Shown in pieces: positions 16,053 to 24,844 of a DNA stretch of 36,782 nt. Origin of the DNA: Pediococcus parvulus. Lineage in GTDB: Bacteria; Bacillota; Bacilli; Lactobacillales; Lactobacillaceae. The position numbers and the translations under genes were made by a program. The notes beneath the pieces were generated by a model that saw only the letters and a program-made list of their open reading frames with translations, was not told where the DNA came from and ran no database searches. Positions within the stretch are counted from its first letter, which is position 1; each line of letters starts with the position of its first letter. The DNA lies in NCBI RefSeq assembly GCF_007990205.1, contig NZ_BJWE01000017.1, positions 1 to 36,782 on the forward strand, written 5' to 3'.

Positions 16053-16718
16053 ATGAGGAAGATGAGGCTGATGCAAAATCGTTATTTTAAATTTTTAATG
16101 TATCTGGGCGTTTGGCTCGGACTGAATATTTTGTGGGGATTACGATCGGCAATTTTGTATTCTGGCGTTAGTTTTCCTACCATGTTTATGGGGATGATGG
16201 CCTTGTCATTTGCGCCAATTATAGGAGTTACCATTTTATTGCTGATGACGTTGTTTAGAAGTTGTAAATTGAATCTTGTCGCTCTAATTTGGATGATTTT
16301 GGCTAGTGTAACGTCGATGCCACCTATTTATCTGCTTTCAGTTAGTATGTTTAGTGTTGTGTCAGTACTTGTTTGTGATGCATACTTGGCTGTTATTATT
16401 TGTAATCGGGATCGACCAGTTAAAGCGGTTAATCAAGTTGCTTTAGGGCTTATCGTGATTTTCGTTCTTTGTTTATTGTCACCGGAAATAAGTGCTCGTT
16501 TTGCCATTAATGGCTATTCAGATCCGAACACCGCTATCAAAACTGAAGTTCAATTAACATCAAAAAATAATGATGCATTGCAAACGAATGGTCTAACGAC
16601 GGTGACACCACGACGACCTAACGTTGAAATTTCGGGGGTCGGGAATATTAATATTAAGATTCAACGTATCGGCGTTTTTTATTTTTCGACTGTTGGTAAC
16701 TATAGTTATGATTGGTAG
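16053..16718 (+). CDS. unrecognised membrane protein
   Basis: About 221 residues: five or so hydrophobic helices (LMYLGVWLGLNILWGL; MFMGMMALSFAPIIGVTILLLM; LIWMILASVTSMPPIYLLSV; VLVCDAYLAVIIC; VALGLIVIFVLCLLS) followed by a polar C-terminal tail of about 65 residues, probably outside the cell, ending GVFYFSTVGNYSYDW. The start is uncertain among ATG 16053, 16062 and 16071; GAGGAAG before 16062 and GAGG before 16071 are candidate binding sites. It lies ahead of a second unknown membrane protein and a sortase-anchored protein, so a cell-surface cluster is possible. The 230 bp that follow contain no convincing gene. Confidence 0.55.
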   Translation: MRKMRLMQNRYFKFLMYLGVWLGLNILWGLRSAILYSGVSFPTMFMGMMALSFAPIIGVTILLLMTLFRSCKLNLVALIWMILASVTSMPPIYLLSVSMFSVVSVLVCDAYLAVIICNRDRPVKAVNQVALGLIVIFVLCLLSPEISARFAINGYSDPNTAIKTEVQLTSKNNDALQTNGLTTVTPRRPNVEISGVGNINIKIQRIGVFYFSTVGNYSYDW

Positions 16719-16948
16719 AAAAATGAGATCATTATTAATTTAAAAAATTTAATGCGAATTGTTACGGTTGAGATATTGAAAAAAAGGACCAGATTTTTTA
16801 AAAATTATAATAGCAATCTAAATGTACAACAAAGGCTAAATATTTTGGTGAAAATCAGGCCGAATTTTATGAAACAATCGCGTAATTTTGCATTTGTCGC
16901 GTATGGTTTCTTGATTTATACCAAATTACTTTAAAAGGGAGTGATCAC

Positions 16949-17482
16949 GTGCACAGCAAATATGATAAGTATATATTAGAAATTTTTGGGATTTTGGAAT
17001 TTGTAACCTTCATAATAGGATGGCGCAAAGTCAGTGGTATTTGGGATTACTTAACAGCGGATATCCAGCATTCGTTTAAAATGATTCCAGAAATGTACCA
17101 ACTTTCAAATCCTTTTGATTTTAGTGTTAGCATTAGCGGACTTCACACGAGCTACCTATTTGCGATTGGATATTGTGCCATTCTTATTATTCAGTACGTG
17201 GTGCTTCTTTATATAATGAATCAGTTTACGATGTGTTTAAAAGACTACTTTCACCTTCGGAAGACGACATTGGAAAAACATTTTCAAAGAATGTCTTTTA
17301 GTTTTTGGCTCTTGTCGGGTACAGTGATTGGCCTTCAAATTTTGAATTCTGTTTTAGCACAGCATGTTCGGTTATTTAAACCAGATTTTTTAATAGAAGT
17401 TATCGTGGTTTGGTTCTTAGCGATTGCTTTTCATTATGTGGCAAGTATTATCGTGAATATCAACAAATTTGTAGACAACTAA
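16949..17482 (+). CDS. unrecognised four-helix membrane protein
   Basis: A 177-residue protein with four hydrophobic helices (ILEFVTFIIGWRKV; YLFAIGYCAILIIQYVVLLYIM; FSFWLLSGTVIGLQILNSVL; LIEVIVVWFLAIAFHYVASIIV). GTG 16949 has GGGAG 8-9 nt upstream. It ends 47 bp before the LPXTG protein gene with no terminator between, so the two are probably co-transcribed and may act together at the surface. The overall plan recalls DUF2975-like proteins, but I cannot confirm that family. Confidence 0.6.
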   Translation: MHSKYDKYILEIFGILEFVTFIIGWRKVSGIWDYLTADIQHSFKMIPEMYQLSNPFDFSVSISGLHTSYLFAIGYCAILIIQYVVLLYIMNQFTMCLKDYFHLRKTTLEKHFQRMSFSFWLLSGTVIGLQILNSVLAQHVRLFKPDFLIEVIVVWFLAIAFHYVASIIVNINKFVDN

Positions 17483-17529
17483 ATAGGTTAAACAAACAAA
17501 TCTCCGTTTTAGAAAGGCGGGTGAGTTTT

Positions 17530-19101
17530 ATGTTTAAAAGGGGACAGGTTCTAAAAATTTGGATTATAGAAATAGCAATCTTGAGCTTTTTCATGATTTC
17601 AATACCGGTCCATGCTCAAGTTAATACGGGCAGTTCTGCAAGCACAAGTTCGCTAAAAAATTCATCGAGTTCCAATGCCTCAAGTATCGCTAAGCAATCT
17701 AGTGGCGCCACTCCAACGATGGATAAGGCAGTTTCAAACGCAAAAATTACGGTTAAATATGTGAATCAAAATAATAAAGAAATTGCGACCCAAAAAGTTT
17801 TGACAGGTAAGGTTGGCGCCAAGTATAACGTCACAGGTTTACAAAAAACAATTAAGGGCTACCAACTAAAAACGAAACGGAATGTAACGGGGAAATACGC
17901 TGCTGAAAATGCGCCAGTTGTTTTTAAGTATCAAGGTGTGAAAATAAGATTATCAATCCGTGATATTGATAACTTGGGTAACAACCTTAATACGGGGAAG
18001 AATCGTAATCGGTCAATTACTGGATATTATGGCAACATTTATAAGATTAAGACTTTAAAATCAGGCAAGGAAACATTTATCAGTAGTTCATCTGTACTAA
18101 CTGGTTTGTATCCTCTGAAAAATCAGACAATTACATTACGCTACACGAAAACGATGAATGATATTGTGATTGGTTCAGATAAATCGATGACCGTTTCGGG
18201 GATTATATTAGGCAACTTAGTCAACGTGATTCAAACGTATCCAAATGGCGAAAAAGTTGCTGTCATTGTCGGTAATGACGGGGCTTATCGAGTGGGAACC
18301 GCCAAAAACAAATATGTGATATCTGGTTTCAAACAGCTTAAAACGGTTAAACGGGGGCGAACTGTCGAAACTATTTCTGCCAAAAGGACACGTACGAAAA
18401 TCACAATTTTGCCGTCAGGTTATGTGCTTATTCAAAGAATAGGAAACGGTAAAAATTATCAAACGGATGGGTCAATGACCAGTCCGAGTGGTCACGTGAC
18501 TAGTATTATGACGACTGTTAAAAATGGTATGAAATCTGAAGTTTCAGAAGAATTTGGCACATCACCTACTCAAGTTGTTCAGACGTGGCCGAATGGCGAT
18601 ATTTTAACAACCTTGATGATCAACAAGCATAAGCTACAGGTGACACTTCAAAATAAGGCAAAGAAAGTTCTGAGCACAAAGGTCGTCACAAAGAGTTTCG
18701 GTCATGGTCAAATTTTTAAGCTAGGCCAAAACCAGTACCTTGTTTATCGAGTTGGCGCTCAAAAGACAATCACCACCTCTTTAATTAATGGTAATCAGTA
18801 CAAAAGGCAGTCATTTACAACGCATGGTGTGGCAAAGGTGTCGCAAGGCAAAATTGCTTTGAATTCAACCGCTAAACAGGCCTTAAAGAAGGAAAATTTA
18901 CAGGCTTTTGTTAAAGCCATTTCTAGTTCGAAAAGTAATTCGGTTCAAACTAAAAAGCTGGCTGATAAACCAAAACGAGGTACAAAAAGTAGTAAAGGAG
19001 TATTACCAGCGACAGGTGAATCAAGACTATCGGCTGTCTTCGAAATTGGATTATTGTCAATTATGTGGATGATTTGTTTGGAAATTAAATTTTTATCATA
19101 A
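17530..19101 (+). CDS. LPXTG-anchored MucBP-domain surface protein
   Basis: A 523-residue secreted, wall-anchored protein. The signal peptide IWIIEIAILSFFMISIPVHA is followed by a Ser/Asn-rich linker, then a MucBP-like domain (ITVKYVNQNNKEIATQKVLTG to APVVFKY), and a second, more divergent one ending TITLRY. The middle and C-terminal parts are basic beta-rich repeats of unknown family (KNGMKSEVSEEFGTSPTQVVQTWPNGD). The sorting signal is LPATGE near the C-terminus, followed by a hydrophobic stretch but an unusually weak basic tail (EIKFLS). ATG 17530 with AAAGGCGGGTGAG upstream is chosen; the frame extends 40 codons earlier without a better start. Adhesion to mucus or glycans is the family's usual role. 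Confidence 0.82.
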   Translation: MFKRGQVLKIWIIEIAILSFFMISIPVHAQVNTGSSASTSSLKNSSSSNASSIAKQSSGATPTMDKAVSNAKITVKYVNQNNKEIATQKVLTGKVGAKYNVTGLQKTIKGYQLKTKRNVTGKYAAENAPVVFKYQGVKIRLSIRDIDNLGNNLNTGKNRNRSITGYYGNIYKIKTLKSGKETFISSSSVLTGLYPLKNQTITLRYTKTMNDIVIGSDKSMTVSGIILGNLVNVIQTYPNGEKVAVIVGNDGAYRVGTAKNKYVISGFKQLKTVKRGRTVETISAKRTRTKITILPSGYVLIQRIGNGKNYQTDGSMTSPSGHVTSIMTTVKNGMKSEVSEEFGTSPTQVVQTWPNGDILTTLMINKHKLQVTLQNKAKKVLSTKVVTKSFGHGQIFKLGQNQYLVYRVGAQKTITTSLINGNQYKRQSFTTHGVAKVSQGKIALNSTAKQALKKENLQAFVKAISSSKSNSVQTKKLADKPKRGTKSSKGVLPATGESRLSAVFEIGLLSIMWMICLEIKFLS

Positions 19102-19104
19102 AAT

Positions 19105-19148
19105 AAAAGCGTGTCAAACCGCAGTTACCTGTTGTTGACACGCTTTTT
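19105..19148. terminator. bidirectional terminator between surface protein and treA
   Basis: AAAAGCGTGTCAA and TTGACACGCTTTTT form a 12-13 bp stem with A and T tracts on the two sides, so it can end both the plus-strand surface gene and the minus-strand treA. Confidence 0.85.
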
Positions 19149-19165
19149 ATTGGGGAAATGAGTAT

Positions 19166-20818
19166 TTAATTCAATAGAAGAGCAGTTGATTGATAAGGTT
19201 TAAGCTCAATTTTGGGTCCAACCGTTGTCTGCTCTGGGTAGTTTGAAATTAATATTTTACCACTCCGATTAGCTAATGAATCTGGTAATTGAACAGTGGT
19301 TGATTTGCCATAAAAATTATTCAAAACTACTAGTGTTTGACCTTTATAATCTCTTAAGTACGCAAAAACCTGCGGATCATTTTCTAACAGAGGCTTAAAA
19401 TCACCAAGTGAGATAATGGGTTGTGTTTTGCGTAATTTGATTAATTTTTGATAGTAAGCAAAGATTTCGCCAGTTACTAATTCGTCTTTTACATTCACTT
19501 CTGCCTGGTTAGTGGGCATCAACCAAGGTTTGTGAGTTGAAAAACCGGCATATTCTGAATTGTCCCATTGCATGGGTGTTCGACTGTTATCGCGAGACTT
19601 AGTTTTTACAATTTCAAAGGCTTCTGTGGCGGATTTTCCTGCTGCCAAGAGTTCTTTGTAGGCATTCTTACATTCAATATCAACGTAATCTGCCATTGAG
19701 GTATAGTCTGGATCGCTCATCCCAATTTCTTCACCCATATAAATATAAGGAGTTCCTCGCAACAAATGCATGGTGGTCGCTAACATTTCGGCGGATTTTG
19801 CTCGATAATGGACCGGATCGCCAAATCGATTAAGCGCACGTGGCTGGTCATGATTATTCCAAAAAAGCGCGTTCCAGCCGCCACCCTTTGCCATGCCAAT
19901 TTGCCAGTCGTTCAAAATCTGCTTGAGTTTCATAAAATCAAATGGTGCCTTTGTCCATTTTTCGCCATTGGCATAATCGACTTTTAGATGATGGAAAGTA
20001 AAAACCATCGTTAATTCATGGTTGGCTGGTAAGGTGTATTGCACACTGTTGGCAATGGACGTTGAAGACATTTCGCCGACCGTGATGGCATCGGGGTCTT
20101 GTCCAAAACTAGCTGTATTCATTTCTTTAAGATAGTCTTGAACAACAGGCGTATCAGTGTAAAGCGTCTTGCTGGCAACGTCAGTAGGGGCGTCAACTAA
20201 TTTAGTTTCTTTACCAGTGACATTGATGACATCAAAACGAAAACCATGAACGCCCTTTGCTCGCCAAAAATTGATTACTTTATAAAGCTCTTGTCGAACT
20301 TCAGGATTATGCCAATCGAGATCTGCTTGCGTAGGATCGTAGAGGTGTAAATAGTATTTTCCCGTGTTGCCAAATTTTCCCCAGGCGGGGCCGCCAAATT
20401 TAGATTCCCAGTTGGTTGGTAAATCGCCATTTGGTTTTGGATCGCGAAGATAATAAAAAGCCTGATACTTTTTATCGCCGGCCAAAGCTTTTTGGAACCA
20501 CTCATGATCGGTGGAAGTGTGATTTAAAACCATATCTAGCATGATGCCGATGTGGGCTTCCTTCAATTTGGCCGCTAACTCTTCAAAGTCCGCCATGGTG
20601 CCAAAAGTAGGGTCGACTTTATAATAATCGGCAATATCATAACCATTATCGTTTTGTGGTGAAACAAAAAAAGGATTGAACCAGATCATATCAATGTTCA
20701 ATTTTTTAAGGTAACTAATTTTGGCAATAATACCACGTAAATCACCGATACCATCGCCATCACTATCATAAAAAGATTTTGGATAAATTTGATAGATTAC
20801 TTTATCTTGAAAAGTCAT
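19166..20818 (-). CDS. treA: trehalose-6-phosphate hydrolase (GH13)
   Basis: A cytoplasmic 550-residue GH13 enzyme, splitting trehalose 6-phosphate into glucose and glucose 6-phosphate. Motifs: IYQIYPKSFYDSDGDGIGDLRG near the N-terminus, DMVLNHTS, GFRFDVINV with the nucleophilic Asp (about residue 200), the acid/base Glu in VGEMSS, and NNHDQPR with the transition-state Asp. Oligo-1,6-glucosidases share these motifs; the trehalose call rests on the FDVINV form and on the neighbouring treR and PTS genes. Ribosome binding site AAGGGAG lies 10 nt upstream of the start. It is 15 bp downstream of treR and shares its transcript, ending at the bidirectional terminator. Confidence 0.92.
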   Translation of the reverse strand: MTFQDKVIYQIYPKSFYDSDGDGIGDLRGIIAKISYLKKLNIDMIWFNPFFVSPQNDNGYDIADYYKVDPTFGTMADFEELAAKLKEAHIGIMLDMVLNHTSTDHEWFQKALAGDKKYQAFYYLRDPKPNGDLPTNWESKFGGPAWGKFGNTGKYYLHLYDPTQADLDWHNPEVRQELYKVINFWRAKGVHGFRFDVINVTGKETKLVDAPTDVASKTLYTDTPVVQDYLKEMNTASFGQDPDAITVGEMSSTSIANSVQYTLPANHELTMVFTFHHLKVDYANGEKWTKAPFDFMKLKQILNDWQIGMAKGGGWNALFWNNHDQPRALNRFGDPVHYRAKSAEMLATTMHLLRGTPYIYMGEEIGMSDPDYTSMADYVDIECKNAYKELLAAGKSATEAFEIVKTKSRDNSRTPMQWDNSEYAGFSTHKPWLMPTNQAEVNVKDELVTGEIFAYYQKLIKLRKTQPIISLGDFKPLLENDPQVFAYLRDYKGQTLVVLNNFYGKSTTVQLPDSLANRSGKILISNYPEQTTVGPKIELKPYQSTALLLN

Positions 20819-20833
20819 TTTCAGTACACTCCC

Positions 20834-21550
20834 TTAATTAATTTTTTGACGACGAGCAAAATCAACAAAATTAAACTTGTCGGGTCGATGAATTGATTCG
20901 GTAAATTCAAACAGCGTGGTGTCTTCCAAATAGGTCTGACTGCGAACGACCACTACGTCTTGATGGTCGCCTAATGCCAGCAAACGTGCGACCTCCTTTG
21001 AAGGATGTTCCACAGTAATCGTTTTGGTGGCGTAACTAATGATCAACCCTAGTTTATTTTCAAAATAATTATACAAAGAATCTGCTGCAACAGCGTGTGA
21101 GATATTGGGAACCACAGACTTTAAAACGTAGTCGCGGTCGAGAACGATTGGATTATCATCAATTGTCCGCAAACGCTCGACGAATGTGGCGGGTAAGTTT
21201 TGATCAGATTGATAATCGAAATTTTCAAGGGGCACATGCTGATCTTCAATGCACAGCACTTCAGTTTTTGAATGCATGTGTAATGAATTATTTAATTCCT
21301 TATAAGATGTAATTCCGGATACTGGAAAGTTGAAACGCTGTAGGTTTAAAACAACCGAACCTTTGCCACGGATTTTTTGAATGAAACCGTTTGTCAGCAG
21401 TTCAGCCAAAGCTTTTCGAATCGTTTCTCGAGATGTTCCATATAATTCGGCTAATTGAGTTTCACTAGGCAGGTATGTTCCCACAGGATAGATGTGATGA
21501 ATAATTTTGTTAGCTAAATCGTGATAGATGGCACCAAATTTGTTTCGCAT
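20834..21550 (-). CDS. treR: GntR-family trehalose operon repressor
   Basis: A 238-residue regulator: an N-terminal GntR winged helix (LPSETQLAELYGTSRETIRKALAELLTNGFIQKIRGKGSVV, about residues 28-68) and a UTRA ligand domain (DNPIVLDRDYVLKS; ENKLGLIISYATKTI). It fits TreR, which in B. subtilis senses trehalose 6-phosphate. The start at 21550 is chosen because AGGAGG lies 9 nt upstream; the frame continues 48 codons further but into the promoter region. It precedes treA and is divergent from the PTS genes, with operator-like sites between. Confidence 0.9.
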   Translation of the reverse strand: MRNKFGAIYHDLANKIIHHIYPVGTYLPSETQLAELYGTSRETIRKALAELLTNGFIQKIRGKGSVVLNLQRFNFPVSGITSYKELNNSLHMHSKTEVLCIEDQHVPLENFDYQSDQNLPATFVERLRTIDDNPIVLDRDYVLKSVVPNISHAVAADSLYNYFENKLGLIISYATKTITVEHPSKEVARLLALGDHQDVVVVRSQTYLEDTTLFEFTESIHRPDKFNFVDFARRQKIN

Positions 21551-21564
21551 AACTGCTCGCCTCC

Positions 21565-21612
21565 TAAAGCGCTTCCATTCTACCACATTTAAACTAGTAT
21601 AGACAAGTTGTA
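21565..21612 (-). promoter_or_regulatory. treR control region: cre-like site and degenerate operator copy
   Basis: AAAGCGCTTCCA at 21566-21577 resembles a cre half-palindrome for CcpA and lies just upstream of the treR ribosome binding site. GTATAGACAAGTTGTA at 21597-21612 matches 15 of 16 bases of the operator at 21695-21710, suggesting TreR also acts on its own promoter. Confidence 0.5.
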
Positions 21613-21684
21613 AAGGAAAATTTTCTACTATCAATGTGTGAACATACACTAATAGTGGAGTTAAATAAAAATAAAGCAAGATAG

Positions 21685-21741
21685 TTGACATCATGTATAT
21701 ACAAGTTGTATGATGACTCTGTTGTTAAGAAAGCGCTTTAT
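21685..21741 (+). promoter_or_regulatory. trehalose PTS promoter with TreR operator and cre
   Basis: TTGACA (21685-21690), an 18-bp spacer and TATGAT (21709-21714). Inside the spacer lie TGTATATACA (21694-21703), a perfect palindrome like the B. subtilis TreR operator, and the overlapping palindrome ATACAAGTTGTAT (21699-21711). The cre-like AGAAAGCGCTTTAT (21728-21741) sits just downstream of the expected start of transcription, where CcpA would block it. Confidence 0.8.
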
Positions 21742-21779
21742 AAAACTAAAAAGTAATTATCCAGATGGGAGGGATACAA

Positions 21780-22274
21780 ATGTTTGGATTTGGAAAAAAG
21801 AAGAAGGTCGCTGAGGATAACACCATCTATGCTCCGGTTACAGGAAAGGTAATTGACCTTAGTGAAGTCAGTGATCCGGTGTTTGCACAAAAAGCAATGG
21901 GCGAAGGGCTAGGAGTGAAGCCTAGTGATGGCCGCATTGTGAGCCCAGTTGCAGGTACTGTCACGATGGTTGCCAGTACAAAGCATGCTCTAGGAATCAA
22001 AATGGCCAATGGACTTGAGGTTTTGGTTCATATGGGTGTCGATACTGTTGATTTAAAAGGCGCACCATTTACCATCAGCGTCAAAGTTGGGGATATTGTC
22101 AACGGTGGTGATGCAATTGCCACCATGGATTTGGATCAGGTTAGGGATGCCGGACTTGATGATGTGATCATTGTTGTCATCACAAATTCGGCTGATAAGT
22201 TAGATCATTTAGATCTAACAGCTGGTGATACAACAGCAAAATCACAAGTTGGTTCAGTAACTGTTAAAAATTAG
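21780..22274 (+). CDS. PTS glucose-family EIIA component
   Basis: A 164-residue soluble phosphocarrier of the EIIA-Glc (Crr-like) family: IYAPVTGKVIDLSEVSDPVFAQKAMGEG at the N-terminus and the phosphorylated-His motif VLVHMGVDTVDLKG (about residues 83-96). ATG 21780 is chosen because GGGAGGG lies 6 nt upstream; an ATG 15 bp earlier overlaps that site. It lies 14 bp before the EIIBC gene and would pass phosphate from HPr to the EIIB cysteine. It carries the A domain separately, as in several lactic acid bacteria. Confidence 0.92.
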   Translation: MFGFGKKKKVAEDNTIYAPVTGKVIDLSEVSDPVFAQKAMGEGLGVKPSDGRIVSPVAGTVTMVASTKHALGIKMANGLEVLVHMGVDTVDLKGAPFTISVKVGDIVNGGDAIATMDLDQVRDAGLDDVIIVVITNSADKLDHLDLTAGDTTAKSQVGSVTVKN

Positions 22275-22288
22275 GGGAGGTTTTTAAA

Positions 22289-23794
22289 ATGGCAAAGGAC
22301 TACACAAAACTTGCTTCCGACATTATTGAAAATGTTGGTGGTAAGAGTAACGTCAAAAGTTTGATTCATTGTATTACACGTCTTCGGTTTTATTTAAAAG
22401 ATGAAAGTCTTGCTAAAGATGATGTCATTCAAAATTTGGATGGGGTTATTTCGGTTCGGCATGCACAAGGCCAATATCAGGTAGTAATTGGCGCAGCTGT
22501 GAGCGATGTTTATGACGCAGTTATTGCACAGTTAGGTCAAGAATTCGCGGATCCTGATGCTACTGCAGCAGCTGTTGCAGAGACAGAAGCTGCTGCGAAG
22601 GAACCAGATAATCGGAGCTTCACACAAAAAGTTAAGGATGGGTTTGATTCGTTAATTGGTGTTATTACCGGTTCCATGATGCCGGTTATTGGGTTGTTGG
22701 CTGCTAGTGGTATCTTAAAAGGACTACTACAGATGGCAGTTTACTTTAACTGGACAACCGTGACTTCACAAACTTATGTGATTATTTCTGCCATGGGTGA
22801 TTCGGCCTTTTACTTCTTACCGGTCATTGTTGGGTTTACGGCCGCTCAACGGTTGAAAGCTAATCCTGTGATTATGGCTATTATTGGTGGCGTATTAATT
22901 TATCCTTCATTATTCTCAATTGCCACTGGCACAAAAGTAACAGGACATTTGTTAGGAATGGCTTTGAACACAAATTTGTTTGGCTTACCAATCCATTTGG
23001 TAAATTATACCTATACCATTTTTCCCATCATTGCGGGAGCATGGATGGCACATTATATTGAAATTTGGTTGAAGAAATGGATTCCACAAATTCTCCAAAT
23101 GATCTTCGTACCATTATTTGAAGTCATGATTGTGTCTGCTTTGATCATGATTGTCGTGGGCCCGATTATCACTTTAATCAGTACTGGAATTTCCGTAGTT
23201 TTAGATGCTGTATTGAAGTTCAATTACCCAATTGCCGGGTTGTTAATCGGTGGTTTCTATCAGATTTTGGTTATTTTCGGATTGCATTGGGCGATTGTAC
23301 CGCTAATTGCTAACGATATCGCTTCTAAAGGGTACAGTTATTTAAATGCAATTGTGTCAATGACCATGGTGGCTCAAGGTGCTGCTGTATTAGCAATTAT
23401 GATCAAATCAAAGATTGCTTCAGTTAAAGAGCTTTCTGGTGCTGCAGCGATTTCAGCCTTCGTCGGAATTACTGAACCTTCTATTTATGGTATTAACTTG
23501 AAATATGGCCGAGCGTTCTTGACGGCTAACATTGGGGCTGCTGCCGGTGGTTTGGTAACTGGATTACTAAACGTTAATATGTATGGGTTCACGGGTTCAA
23601 TTATTGGGTTCCCATCATTCTTTACACCTGCTAAATTTGGTGGTGGAATTAGTAACCAGATTAATTTCTGGATCGCAACGATTGTGACTTTAGTTGTCGC
23701 TTTTGCCTGCACATGGGCATTTGGTTTCAAAGACTCAGATGTTGAAGCTGCAAAGAAAGTTACGCGTCGTAAGACAATTGGTAAAAATGCTTAA
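22289..23794 (+). CDS. treB: PTS EIIBC component, probably trehalose-specific
   Basis: A 501-residue permease: an N-terminal EIIB domain (residues 1-85) with the phospho-cysteine motif SLIHCITRLRFYLKD, and a C-terminal EIIC domain of about ten helices containing PVIGLLAASGILKG and the conserved GITEPSIYGINL. There is no EIIA domain, which the upstream gene supplies. Sucrose and beta-glucoside EIIBC proteins are close relatives; trehalose is inferred from treR and treA next door. GGGGAGG precedes ATG 22289. It imports trehalose and delivers trehalose 6-phosphate to TreA. Confidence 0.9.
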   Translation: MAKDYTKLASDIIENVGGKSNVKSLIHCITRLRFYLKDESLAKDDVIQNLDGVISVRHAQGQYQVVIGAAVSDVYDAVIAQLGQEFADPDATAAAVAETEAAAKEPDNRSFTQKVKDGFDSLIGVITGSMMPVIGLLAASGILKGLLQMAVYFNWTTVTSQTYVIISAMGDSAFYFLPVIVGFTAAQRLKANPVIMAIIGGVLIYPSLFSIATGTKVTGHLLGMALNTNLFGLPIHLVNYTYTIFPIIAGAWMAHYIEIWLKKWIPQILQMIFVPLFEVMIVSALIMIVVGPIITLISTGISVVLDAVLKFNYPIAGLLIGGFYQILVIFGLHWAIVPLIANDIASKGYSYLNAIVSMTMVAQGAAVLAIMIKSKIASVKELSGAAAISAFVGITEPSIYGINLKYGRAFLTANIGAAAGGLVTGLLNVNMYGFTGSIIGFPSFFTPAKFGGGISNQINFWIATIVTLVVAFACTWAFGFKDSDVEAAKKVTRRKTIGKNA

Positions 23795-23831
23795 TTAAAA
23801 TATATTTTATGAAATAACGAATGATTGATGC

Positions 23832-23871
23832 GAACCCCCAGTATTGGACCAAAATCCAATACTGGGGGTTC
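23832..23871. repeat. perfect 17-bp inverted repeat after the trehalose PTS
   Basis: GAACCCCCAGTATTGGA and TCCAATACTGGGGGTTC enclose a 6-nt loop. It is placed like a terminator, 38 bp after the EIIBC stop, but no T tract follows on either strand, so it may stall or protect RNA 3-prime ends. Confidence 0.7.
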
Positions 23872-24020
23872 ACTTTACAAAAAGGTCGTCTCTGGACTCC
23901 CAATTTGCTATTTTTTTAAGTCAAAACACAAGATCAAAAGTGCATATCTTAGTCAACTTCACAGAATAATTGTTCTTATGTTATTAAGAAATGTGTTATC
24001 TTCATAGTGGAGGGGTGTAT

Positions 24021-24380
24021 ATGAAGAAGAAAAGATGGTTGTCAATATTTGGAGTGTTAGTTCTTATCATATGTGGCGTGGCTGCATACATATATTTAAA
24101 TTCTGATATGTATACCGTTAATCAAGTGAATTCTAAGATGAATAGTATGATTAGGGGAAAAAATTACAAGCAAATGAAAGCTGTTGCTAATAATCAGGAT
24201 ACATATATCTTTTTAAGAAGTCTGTCTAGCAAAGATAGAGTTAATGATACCTCGGATTTTCAAGGGGGCTCTGACGAGAATGCATATTACGTTACAGTAG
24301 TAAAAAATCAAGATTTAAATGTTTATATGCGTAAAACGGGGATAGCTAGTTGGGAGATTCGTCGTGTTGAAAAACAATAA
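24021..24380 (+). CDS. small single-helix membrane or secreted protein
   Basis: A 119-residue protein: basic start MKKKR, one hydrophobic segment WLSIFGVLVLIICGVAAYIYL (a signal anchor or uncleaved signal peptide) and an external domain of about 90 residues (DMYTVNQVNSKMNSMIRG to ASWEIRRVEKQ). ATG 24021 with GGAGGGG upstream is chosen over a start 30 bp earlier. It has no lipobox. It appears monocistronic, ahead of the T-box promoter. The function is not recognised. Confidence 0.65.
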   Translation: MKKKRWLSIFGVLVLIICGVAAYIYLNSDMYTVNQVNSKMNSMIRGKNYKQMKAVANNQDTYIFLRSLSSKDRVNDTSDFQGGSDENAYYVTVVKNQDLNVYMRKTGIASWEIRRVEKQ

Positions 24381-24508
24381 AAAAGCTGTTCAGTGAGCTT
24401 GAATCATGCGTTCTTTTGATTAAGCATATTTAAAGGTTCTGGGTCACTGTACAATTTGGAGTGTTTTGTGTAACATAAAAATTTAATCCGTATTTTTATA
24501 GAAGGGTC

Positions 24509-24537
24509 TTGCCATAAAGTTCGTTTTGGAGTATTAT
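24509..24537 (+). promoter_or_regulatory. promoter of the T-box-controlled ECF operon
   Basis: TTGCCA, a 17-bp spacer and TATTAT (24532-24537), about 10 bp before the expected 5-prime end of the T-box leader. Confidence 0.6.
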
Positions 24538-24544
24538 CAAAGCT

Positions 24545-24791
24545 ATTCAGAATATTAAAAAATGCTGTGAACAGATAAGTAGGAACAAAGCGGATTTTAA
24601 AGAGAGCTAGGATAGTGAAAACTAGTAATGAAGCTGTGCCGAAAATGGTCTGGGAGCATTGCAGTGAAATTAAACTTTAAGCTGCGGGTGTAAAAATCCT
24701 TATGAATCGAGATGAACGTTTTTGCGTTCAAATAAAGGTGGCACCGCGGTCAAACGTCCTTTACTTCAAATTGAAGTAAAGGCGTTTTTTT
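24545..24791 (+). promoter_or_regulatory. T-box leader, probably methionine-specific
   Basis: This fills most of the 464-bp gap after 24380. The T-box itself is AAAGGTGGCACCGCGG (24734-24749). The Stem I distal loop reads AGAGAGCTAGGATAGTGAAA (24601-24620). The specifier region GAAAATGGTCTGGGAG (24641-24656) aligns ATG (24645-24647) with the codon position when compared with the usual layout codon-RYCTnnGAG, pointing to tRNA-Met. The terminator is CCTTTACTTCAA with its complement, followed by GCG and seven T (to 24791); the T-box bases can form the competing antiterminator. The leader ends 53 bp before the S-component gene. Confidence 0.85.
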
Positions 24792-24844
24792 ATACTTAGG
24801 AAACAAAATTTAAAAACTATTTTGGGTATAAGGGAGAGAGACTT

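Noticed and set aside
16752-16934. Sixty-codon frame between two membrane-protein genes
   Set aside because: No ribosome binding site, AT-rich composition with Lys/Asn/Phe codons typical of intergenic DNA, no recognisable features.
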